In this document: piece after piece, positions 57,460-64,000 of the stretch
Position numbering within the stretch: the stretch's first letter is position 1
Layout of the letters: each line of letters opens with the position of its first letter
Source of the DNA: Phyllobacterium sp. T1293
GTDB taxonomy: Bacteria > Pseudomonadota > Alphaproteobacteria > Rhizobiales > Rhizobiaceae
Direction of reading: 5' to 3'
DNA: 64,000 nucleotides
NCBI RefSeq assembly: GCF_020731415.2
Contig: NZ_CP088273.1
Location: 439,001 to 503,000, forward strand
Notes under the pieces: model-generated
What the model was told of the DNA's origin: nothing
What the model saw: only the letters and a program-made list of their open reading frames with translations
Database searches by the model: none
Program-made: the position numbers and the translations under genes

Positions 57460-57703
57460 TTGTCTCCAATGTAGTGATTCGGCACCAAAAAACTAGGTCA
57501 ATGCGATACAAAGCAAGAACATACAGCATTTACCTGATTGTTTCCCCTGAAACTTGCGATTGAAAAATTCAATCATCGATATTGCACCGGTTTGAATTAA
57601 GGCATACGCCTTAGTCATAAGAGGAATCTGGCAGCCGATGGCCCGTTCGCAGCCTCATGTCAGGACCATTCGATCTTGATTGAGCTTGGAAAGGACCCCT
57701 ACC

Positions 57704-60034
57704 ATGGCAATCACTCTGACGGCTCTCCTTTTTCTCATTATTGCGGCTGCCCTTGGTGTGGGCGGTGTCTGGCTCGCCGCTCTTGGTGGCAGCTGGTACT
57801 ACATCATCGCGGCTCTTGCCTTTCTTCTCACCTCCATTCTGCTGTTCCGAAGGCGGCCCTCCGCATTGCTCGTTTATGCGGTGCTGGTGATCGGCACGCT
57901 TGGCTGGGCAATCTGGGAAATCGGGTTTGACTGGTGGCAGCTTGCACCGCGCGGCGGTGTGATCATTCTTCTCGCGCTCTGGTTGCTGACCCCATGGGTG
58001 CGCGGCAAACTTGTGCGGGCAGGTGGTGAAAGTTCGGCAGCCGGAAGTGCTGCGCTGTTTGTGACGGTTCTGGTGGCGCTTGGTGTTGCCGGTTATTCCA
58101 TGACGCAGGACCCGCTTGATCTCGCGGGCCAGCTCAGCAAGGAGGCAGTCGTTACAACGCCGGATCTTGGCGGTGTGCCCAATGATGACTGGCATTATTA
58201 TGGCCGCAGCCTTTACGGCCAGCGCTATTCGCCGCTGAAGCAGATTACGCCTGATAATGTCGCCAATCTGCAGGTCGCATGGACCTATCAGACCGGCGAT
58301 GTGCGCCGTTCGACTGATGTGCCTGAGACGACCTATCAGGTCACGCCGCTCAAAGTGCGCGATACGCTTTATATCTGCACGCCGCACAATTTTGTCATTG
58401 CGCTGGATGCGGCGAGCGGCAAGGAAAAATGGCGTTTTGATCCGCAGGTGAAGGACAATAATGACCGGCAGCATCAGACCTGCCGCGGTGTCTCCTATTA
58501 TGCGGATACGAGCGTCGCCGCCGGTCAGCCCTGTGCAGAGCGGGTTTATATGCCAACCGCCGATGCGCGGCTGATTGCGCTTGATGCGGCCAATGGTCAG
58601 GTTTGTCCGGCTTTTGGCGACAAGGGCACCGTTCATCTTGAAACCGGCATGCCCTATAATCCAGCCGGTTATTACTATTCCACCTCGCCGCCGGTTATTG
58701 CCGCGGGCAAAATCATTGTCGGCGGTGCGGTCAACGACAATTATTCCATACACGAACAGTCAGGTGTTATTCGCGCCTTCGATATCAACACGGGTGCGCT
58801 GGTGTGGAACTGGGATTCCGGTAATCCTGATGTGACGACGCCACTGCCGGAAGGGCAGAAATATACGGCCAATTCCCCCAATAGCTGGTCGATTTCCAGC
58901 GCCGATGAAAAGCTCGGATTGCTCTATGTGCCGCTGGGCAACCAGACGCCTGATCAGCTTGGGGCGGGGCGTTCGGCCAATGTGGAGAAATTCTCCTCGT
59001 CCATTGTGGCGCTTGATTTGAACACCGGCCAACTGCGTTGGGTGCGCCAGACTGTGCATCATGATCTGTGGGACATGGATGTGCCCTCGCAGCCAAGTCT
59101 TGTCGATGTGAATACGGCAACCGGCACGGTCCCGGCGCTGGTCGGTCCGACAAAACAGGGTGATCTCTATGTGCTCGACCGGCGTTCGGGCGAGCCGATC
59201 ATTCCTGTCGAGGAAGTGCCTGCACCGGGCGGTGCCATTGAAGGCGATCACACATCGCCGACACAGCCGGTTTCGGGCCTGACCTTCATGCCGCAACCCC
59301 TGCAGGGCAAGGATATGTGGGGCGTCAGCATGTTCGATCAGCTTGCCTGCCGCATCAACTTCCTCAAGCTGCGTTATGAGGGCCGGTATACGCCGCCGTC
59401 ATTGCAGGGCTCGCTCATCTATCCCGGCAATTTCGGCGTGTTCAACTGGGGCGGCGTTGCCGTTGACCCGGAGCGGCAGATCATGTTCGGGATGCCGACC
59501 TATCTCGCCTTTACCTCGCGGCTGGTGCCGCGTGCCGACGTGCCTGCACCCGGTGTTGGCACGAAGGGCAGTGAGCAGGGCCTCAACCGCAATGAGGGCG
59601 CGCCCTATGCGGTGGTGATGGGGCCGTTTGTCTCGCCGCTTGGTCTGCCCTGCCAGACACCGCCCTGGGGCTATGTGGCCGGTGCGGATTTACGCACGGG
59701 CAAGATCGCCTGGAAGCATCGCAATGGCACGGTCTATGATTCCTCGCCGCTGCCACTGCCGTTCAAGGTTGGCGTGCCCGGCCTTGGCGGTCCGATCATT
59801 ACGGCTGGCGGCGTGGCATTCCTTGGCGCTTCTGTTGATAATTACCTGCGCGCCTATGACGTGACCAGTGGCAAGCAGCTATGGGAAGGGCGTCTTCCCG
59901 CCGGTGGCCAGTCGACACCAATGTCCTATGCGCTGGCTGATGGGAAGCAATATGTCGTTATCGTCGCCGGTGGGCATGGCTCGATCAATACCAAGCCCGG
60001 CGATTATGTCATCGCCTATACGCTGCCGAAGTAA
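57704..60034 (+). CDS. gcd: Membrane-bound PQQ-dependent glucose dehydrogenase
   Basis: 776 aa from ATG 57704 (AAGGAC upstream). About five N-terminal transmembrane helices (residues about 1-140) are followed by a periplasmic eight-bladed beta-propeller quinoprotein (NDDWHYYGRSLYGQRYSPLKQI, DAASGKEKWRFDPQV, WDSGNPDVTTPLPEGQKYTANSPNSWSISSADEKLGLLYVPLGNQTPDQLG, LGGPIITAGGVAFLGASVDNYLRAYD). It oxidises glucose to gluconolactone and passes electrons to ubiquinone. The required PQQ synthesis genes are not in the window. E. coli Gcd is 796 aa. Confidence 0.94.
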   Translation: MAITLTALLFLIIAAALGVGGVWLAALGGSWYYIIAALAFLLTSILLFRRRPSALLVYAVLVIGTLGWAIWEIGFDWWQLAPRGGVIILLALWLLTPWVRGKLVRAGGESSAAGSAALFVTVLVALGVAGYSMTQDPLDLAGQLSKEAVVTTPDLGGVPNDDWHYYGRSLYGQRYSPLKQITPDNVANLQVAWTYQTGDVRRSTDVPETTYQVTPLKVRDTLYICTPHNFVIALDAASGKEKWRFDPQVKDNNDRQHQTCRGVSYYADTSVAAGQPCAERVYMPTADARLIALDAANGQVCPAFGDKGTVHLETGMPYNPAGYYYSTSPPVIAAGKIIVGGAVNDNYSIHEQSGVIRAFDINTGALVWNWDSGNPDVTTPLPEGQKYTANSPNSWSISSADEKLGLLYVPLGNQTPDQLGAGRSANVEKFSSSIVALDLNTGQLRWVRQTVHHDLWDMDVPSQPSLVDVNTATGTVPALVGPTKQGDLYVLDRRSGEPIIPVEEVPAPGGAIEGDHTSPTQPVSGLTFMPQPLQGKDMWGVSMFDQLACRINFLKLRYEGRYTPPSLQGSLIYPGNFGVFNWGGVAVDPERQIMFGMPTYLAFTSRLVPRADVPAPGVGTKGSEQGLNRNEGAPYAVVMGPFVSPLGLPCQTPPWGYVAGADLRTGKIAWKHRNGTVYDSSPLPLPFKVGVPGLGGPIITAGGVAFLGASVDNYLRAYDVTSGKQLWEGRLPAGGQSTPMSYALADGKQYVVIVAGGHGSINTKPGDYVIAYTLPK

Positions 60035-60050
60035 TAGCGCCGCATGACAA

Positions 60051-60082
60051 GCCTCCCGGATTTACCTCCGGGAGGCTTTTTA
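60051..60082 (+). terminator. Rho-independent terminator after gcd
   Basis: GCCTCCCGGA-N6-TCCGGGAGGC (approximately 10-bp stem) followed by TTTTTATT, 17 bases past the gcd stop. Confidence 0.9.
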
Positions 60083-60254
60083 TTGACTGCTATCCAAACT
60101 GCCATTATCCATAGAGCAGGCAGATACAGCCAGCCGCTCGCGGGTTCTTAGCCCAAGGTGAATGTATCAAATGAAGCTTCGTTTCATCCTTGTCTGGTGA
60201 ACGGGTCGGCAATGCGGGCACTGACTTTCCTCGTTCACATGACGATAGGGATAG

Positions 60255-60797
60255 ATGATGCGCACTTTTCACGACGCCAAGGCGATGGCCAAATCGCTAC
60301 GACAGGCACTTGCAGCCAAAAATATCGATATTTCGCACAGTGATGGTCTGGAACTGGTTGCGGCAGGGTTCGGTCTTGATAACTGGAACGTGCTTGCAGC
60401 AAAGATTGCGGCAGAAGAACCTGCCGGGAAGGATGCTATATCCTTCGGGCCTGCCAATCCGATCCTGCGGATTTTCGATGTGGACAAGGCAAGAGAGTTT
60501 TATCTGGATTTTCTTGGCTTTACGCTGGATTGGGAACACCGGTTTGGCGACAATTTCCCGCTCTATTGCCAGGTCTCACGCTCAGGTTTGACGCTGCATT
60601 TGAGCGAGCATTCCGGTGATGCAAGCCCCGGTGCGCGGGTTTTTGTACGGATGAAGGGTATTGAAGCCTTTCATAAGGAACTTCACGCCAAGAATTACCG
60701 CTTCATGAAACCCGGTCTTGAGGATGCTCCATGGGGCCGCGAGGTGCATGTGACCGATCCATTCAGCAACCGCATTTCGTTCTGTGAAGATAAATAG
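60255..60797 (+). CDS. Glyoxalase-fold (bleomycin resistance-like) protein with N-terminal helical extension
   Basis: 180 aa (start ATG 60255 or 60258). Residues 1-55 form a short helical region (HDAKAMAKSLRQALAAKNIDISHSDGLELVAAGFGLDNWNVLAAKI). Residues about 65-180 are a VOC/glyoxalase fold: PILRIFDVDKAREFYLDFLGFTLDWEH, SGLTLHLSEHSGD, and EVHVTDPFSNRISFCED. Family members bind metal or drugs; the N-terminal extension is known in a subgroup called glyoxalase superfamily proteins. The substrate is unknown. Confidence 0.85.
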   Translation: MMRTFHDAKAMAKSLRQALAAKNIDISHSDGLELVAAGFGLDNWNVLAAKIAAEEPAGKDAISFGPANPILRIFDVDKAREFYLDFLGFTLDWEHRFGDNFPLYCQVSRSGLTLHLSEHSGDASPGARVFVRMKGIEAFHKELHAKNYRFMKPGLEDAPWGREVHVTDPFSNRISFCEDK

Positions 60798-60851
60798 AGT
60801 GCTTTGTGTTGGCAGTGCTGGAGTGATCCGGTGCTGCCAGCATTCATTTAC

Positions 60852-61013
60852 ACGAAAGATGCTGGGCATCACGAAAGATGCTGGGCATCCCTCTCTCCGT
60901 CATCCTCGGGCTTGACCCGAGGACCCACGGCAAACAAGCAAAATCGGTACCGATACGTTGCAATATTACTGGCCCTCAATGATGGGTCCTCGGGTCAAGC
61001 CCGAGGATGACGG
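60852..61013. repeat. Family B inverted pair plus 19-bp direct repeat
   Basis: CACGAAAGATGCTGGGCATC occurs twice in tandem at about 60851-60889. Then the family B arm CCTCGGGCTTGACCCGAGG (60904-60922) and its reverse complement (60988-61006) form an inverted pair, the same element as at 54247-54351. Short GATGACAGCGAG-like repeats continue to 61090. This gap (60798-61126) encodes no gene. Confidence 0.8.
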
Positions 61014-61126
61014 AGGGAGGGATGCTAAGATGACGGAGAGAGCGATGCTAGATGACAGCGAGATAGTTGCTTTAGGATGACAGCGAGGCAGGTGTTTTAG
61101 GTTGCCAGAAGGAAGCGTTCGTTTTT

Positions 61127-61597
61127 TCAGCGCATCGGCAGTTTCAGCGGAGCGCCGGATTTGATGATGCGGATGGCGAAATTGGAGCGGATGTCCGAAA
61201 TACCGGGCATTACCAGCAGCTTTTCCGTCAGAAAACGCTCATAGGCGCTCAAATCCTCCACCACCACTTCGGCCAGAAAATCAGCGGTTCCTGATATCAG
61301 AAAAGCTCCGGTCACTTCAGGCAGAGCGATAAGCGCGGCCTGCTGGGCATCGGAGTTCTCCTTGCTGTGCTGTCCGACCTTGATTTCGACGAATACGGTC
61401 AGGCCAAGCCCGACCTCCTTGCGGTCAATATCGGCGCGGTAGCCACGGATCACCCCTGATTTTTCCAGATTGCGGATACGGCGCAGGCAGGGTGAGGGTG
61501 ACAGGTTCACCTTCTCTGCAATTTCCACATTGGTTGCCCGCGCGTCATCCTGCAGCGCTTCAAGAATGCCGATATCGAATTTATCCAGATTTGGCAT
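61127..61597 (-). CDS. Lrp/AsnC-family transcriptional regulator
   Basis: 156 aa from ATG 61597 (AAGAGGTG upstream); the frame is open to 61675. N-terminal HTH (LDKFDIGILEALQDDARATNVEIAEKVNLSPSPCLRRIRNLEKSGVIRGYRADID) and C-terminal RAM domain (LGLTVFVEIKVGQHSKE, EVTGAFLISGTADFLAEVVVEDLSAYERFL). It is divergent from the EamA exporter at 61744, which it probably controls in response to an amino acid. Confidence 0.92.
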   Translation of the reverse strand: MPNLDKFDIGILEALQDDARATNVEIAEKVNLSPSPCLRRIRNLEKSGVIRGYRADIDRKEVGLGLTVFVEIKVGQHSKENSDAQQAALIALPEVTGAFLISGTADFLAEVVVEDLSAYERFLTEKLLVMPGISDIRSNFAIRIIKSGAPLKLPMR

Positions 61598-61743
61598 AAA
61601 ACACCTCTTATAACCATAAAACTTTGCAAATATTGCTGAAATAGTAGTCTTGGTGGCATCAACTTGCAAGGACATGCTCGTGCCATTGGCGGTAATCTCC
61701 GTTCAACAGAAGTCATCAGGACTGATTTTGAAAGGATATTCCG

Positions 61744-62655
61744 ATGGTTGCTCTCGTTCAGGACTACAAGAAGTCCACATCATCTGGCGCAGGCTATGCC
61801 GGTGCGCTGGTGACGGTGCTCATCTGGGCCACATGGATCATTGCGACGCGCCACAGCACAGGCACACAGCTTGGCACCATCGATCTTGGCCTGATCCGTT
61901 ATGGTGTTCCCGCGCTGGTTCTGTCGCCGGTCTGGCTGCGCACGGGTCTTATTCCACGCAATGTACCGCTGATTCTTCTGGTGATCATGGTGGGCGGTGC
62001 CGGTGCCCTGTTCTTCCAGTTCACCACCTTTGCCATTCATTCCACTCCGGCATCCGCCGTCGGCGTGCTGCTTGGCGGATCCATGCCGCTGGCTGCTGCG
62101 CTGATCGGGGTGGTTCTGTTCGGTGAGCGGCCCGATCTGTTCCGCAGTCTCGGCCTTGCCGCGATTGTCGGTGGTCTTGCCATCCTCCTGGTGCGTGCCG
62201 TTGCAGGCCATGAAATCACCTGGATCAGCTTTGTCTTTCTGCCGCTGGGAGCCTTGCTGTGGGCTGGATATACCCATGCATTCCGCCGCTCGGGTCTGAC
62301 CGCGCTGGAGGGCGGTGCGCTCATCGCCGTGTGGTCCTTCATCATTCATATCGGCCTTGCCTTGGTCTTCGGAACAACGATCATGACGGTGCCGCTGGGC
62401 GAGATTGGTTTGCAGTTTTTGAGCCAGGGTGTTCTGTCAGGGCTTGCCGCCATGCTCGCCTATGGGATCGCCGTGCGTGCCCTCGGTGGCAGTCAGGCGG
62501 CAGCGTTCAGTGCGCTTACTCCCGTCCTTGCAGCGTTTGGTGGTGCCATCTTCCTTGACGAGCCGGTCGGTGTCTGGGAAATTAGCGCAGCAGTGATGAC
62601 TGGACTCGGCGTTGCGCTCTCCACCGGTGTCCTTTCCCATCGTCTCAAGGGATGA
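61744..62655 (+). CDS. EamA-family (DMT) transporter
   Basis: 303 aa with about 10 transmembrane helices in two EamA repeats (about 17-145 and 160-298). It has features of a metabolite exporter, e.g. ATWIIATRHSTGTQLGTIDLGLIRYGVPALVL and ALTPVLAAFGGAIFLDEPVGVWEI. Divergent Lrp/AsnC regulator suggests amino acid export. The DLH-family gene follows 55 bases later. Confidence 0.9.
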   Translation: MVALVQDYKKSTSSGAGYAGALVTVLIWATWIIATRHSTGTQLGTIDLGLIRYGVPALVLSPVWLRTGLIPRNVPLILLVIMVGGAGALFFQFTTFAIHSTPASAVGVLLGGSMPLAAALIGVVLFGERPDLFRSLGLAAIVGGLAILLVRAVAGHEITWISFVFLPLGALLWAGYTHAFRRSGLTALEGGALIAVWSFIIHIGLALVFGTTIMTVPLGEIGLQFLSQGVLSGLAAMLAYGIAVRALGGSQAAAFSALTPVLAAFGGAIFLDEPVGVWEISAAVMTGLGVALSTGVLSHRLKG

Positions 62656-62710
62656 GGGAAACGGCAGGGGTTCGACGGCCCGGCAGCCCTCTTCGATGGA
62701 AAGAACCATA

Positions 62711-63595
62711 ATGGACAAGCCGAAGACCCCGAAGATCAATCAGGCCATGGTTGATGCCTATGATGAATATACGCATCTGACCCTTGACCGGCGGGCGTTC
62801 ATGGACAAGCTCGCCAAGCTGGCTGGCTCTGGCGCAGCGGCGGCTGTCATCGCACCGATGCTGGCGGCAAATTCCGCACAGGCCGCCATTGTTGCCACCG
62901 ATGATCCAAGGCTTTTGACCAAAGATGTCATCTATTCCGGCTCGTCAGGCGATATGAAGGGATACCGCGCGCGTCAGGCAGACGTGACAGGTAAACTACC
63001 TGCGGTCATCATCATCCACGAGAATCGCGGTCTCAATGGCCATATTCGCGACGTCGCCCGGCGCATGGCGCTGGAAGGCTTTACGGTGCTGGCGCCGGAT
63101 TTTCTGTCATCGGCCGGTGGTACGCCCGCTGATGAAGACAAGGCGCGGGAGCTGATTGCCAGTCTTGATGCGAATAAGACAATTGCCGAGGGCGTTGCGA
63201 CCATCGACTATCTCAGGGCGGAAAAATACACCAATGGCAAGGTCGGCGTGATGGGCTTTTGCTGGGGTGGCGGGCTGGTCAATGATCTTGCGGTGAATTC
63301 GCCCGAGCTTGGTGCCGGTGTTGCCTATTATGGCCGTCAGCCGAAAGCCGAGGACGTGGCAAAGATCAAAGCACCGTTGCTGTTGCACTATGCGGGCTTG
63401 GATACGCGGATCAATGCGGGCATTGACGGCTACAGGAAAGCCCTCGAGGACAATGGCAAGACTTTTGATATCGAGGTTTATGAAGGCGCGAACCATGCGT
63501 TCAACAATGACACATCCACCGCACGCTATAGCAAGGAAGCCTCTGACCTTGCGTGGAGCCGGACGGTTGCATTCTTCAAGAAGTATCTGAACTGA
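62711..63595 (+). CDS. Dienelactone hydrolase-family protein with N-terminal export segment
   Basis: 294 aa from ATG 62711 (GGAAAG upstream). An N-terminal segment with DRRAFMDKLAKLAGSGAAAAVIAPMLAANSAQAA resembles a Tat-like signal (RRxF). The alpha/beta-hydrolase has a Cys nucleophile (VGVMGFCWGGGLVNDLA), an Asp (YAGLDTRINAG) and His in VYEGANHAFNND, the DLH triad. Substrate unknown; classical DLH acts on dienelactones, but extracytoplasmic relatives are broad. Confidence 0.88.
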   Translation: MDKPKTPKINQAMVDAYDEYTHLTLDRRAFMDKLAKLAGSGAAAAVIAPMLAANSAQAAIVATDDPRLLTKDVIYSGSSGDMKGYRARQADVTGKLPAVIIIHENRGLNGHIRDVARRMALEGFTVLAPDFLSSAGGTPADEDKARELIASLDANKTIAEGVATIDYLRAEKYTNGKVGVMGFCWGGGLVNDLAVNSPELGAGVAYYGRQPKAEDVAKIKAPLLLHYAGLDTRINAGIDGYRKALEDNGKTFDIEVYEGANHAFNNDTSTARYSKEASDLAWSRTVAFFKKYLN

Positions 63596-63673
63596 TCCAC
63601 TGGTGTGAAACCAATCGCTTGCCAGACCGTTCCAGTCATTGCTACTGACAGGGCCGAAACGGGGATTGCTTTC

Positions 63674-64000
63674 ATGCGCTATATAACTGCCATTCTGGTC
63701 TTTATCACTCTGTCGCTTGGCGGCGGACGGATGGCGTTTGCGCAGGAAGCGGTTTTCCCTGAAGGATCAAGCATCGGGCTCGTTGTTCCCAAGAACATGC
63801 AGGCATCATCCACATTCAGCGGGTTTGAGGATATCAAGACGGGTGCATCAATCGTTTTGACGGAACTGCCGGCGGAAGCCTATGCTCAAATTGCTGGCAA
63901 GTTTAACGCGGAAGGCCTGGCTCCGACGGGTATCGTGGTCACTGAGGCGGTTCGGGACTGGACCGTCAAGGGCGCGTCCGCCGCCAGGTTTGTTCACGGC
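63674..64000 (+). CDS. Secreted protein of unknown function (truncated at the window edge)
   Basis: At least 109 aa from ATG 63674. Signal peptide about 1-23 (ITAILVFITLSLGGGRMAFAQ), then EAVFPEGSSIGLVVPKNMQASSTFSGFEDIKTGASIVLTELPAEAYAQI. The frame is open to the end of the window. It is likely periplasmic. The motif order was not recognised as a family, and the rest is missing. Confidence 0.75.
   Translation, partial: MRYITAILVFITLSLGGGRMAFAQEAVFPEGSSIGLVVPKNMQASSTFSGFEDIKTGASIVLTELPAEAYAQIAGKFNAEGLAPTGIVVTEAVRDWTVKGASAARFVHG

Noticed and set aside
57611..58753. A 380-codon minus-strand frame opposite gcd
   Set aside because: It is antisense to the membrane domain and first propeller blades of gcd; no recognisable family.

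Overview
The window comes from an alphaproteobacterial chromosome, most likely order Hyphomicrobiales (Rhizobiales), near the Brucellaceae/Phyllobacteriaceae. The placement rests on gene order (rnpB, then mraZ-rsmH-ftsL-ftsI-murE-murF-mraY-murD-ftsW-murG-murC-murB-ddl-ftsQ-ftsA-ftsZ, then lpxC, bamD, recN, ligA), on a betaine-lipid btaA/btaB pair, and on dispersed palindromic repeats of rhizobial type. No tRNA, 16S/23S rRNA or CRISPR array was seen.

Layout. 1-4.4 kb: two secreted murein hydrolases on the minus strand (MltB-type transglycosylase, GH25 lysozyme-like lipoprotein), a lipase-like protein whose nucleophile elbow lacks serine, and a Phd/PIN toxin-antitoxin pair. 4.4-6.3 kb: btaA-btaB for phosphate-free betaine lipid. 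6.6-9.8 kb: an EmrAB-type efflux operon with a MarR regulator. 9.9-13.6 kb: GNAT acetyltransferase, alanine-rich lipoprotein, TerB/J-domain protein, AmpD-type amidase and an SLT transglycosylase. 13.7-14.1 kb: RNase P RNA. 14.15-14.56 kb: a cluster of inverted repeat units. 14.9-36 kb: the division and cell wall (dcw) cluster through ftsZ and lpxC, almost entirely collinear, often with 1-4 base overlaps or short gaps.

The dcw cluster is interrupted twice. A roughly 270-bp element with near-perfect terminal inverted repeats of about 32 bases lies between murD and ftsW and supplies the murD stop and the ftsW ribosome-binding site. A HicA/HicB toxin-antitoxin pair lies between murB and ddl.

36-44.5 kb: a LysR regulator divergent from a tautomerase/cupin/DUF4865 operon, then bamD, recN, ligA and a DUF2461 gene. 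44.7-47 kb: a TonB-dependent haem/iron-type receptor broken by one apparent frameshift. 47-57.5 kb: cupin, AzlCD amino acid exporter, aminopeptidase P, PrmA, a Sco-type copper chaperone, a hexapeptide acyltransferase, CreA and a UvrD/PcrA-type helicase. The gaps here are rich in repeats, including a nested palindrome of about 216 bp. 57.7-64 kb: membrane PQQ glucose dehydrogenase, a glyoxalase-fold protein, an Lrp/AsnC regulator divergent from an EamA exporter, a dienelactone-hydrolase-family protein and a truncated secreted protein at the window edge.

Most of the window is conserved housekeeping. The unusual material is (i) the two insertions within the dcw cluster, (ii) two families of dispersed intergenic palindromes, sometimes nested in each other, (iii) the receptor frameshift, (iv) the lipase-fold protein with Glu in place of the catalytic Ser, and (v) candidate Pho and MraZ operator sites. 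All functional calls come from reading motifs and gene context; no database search was run.
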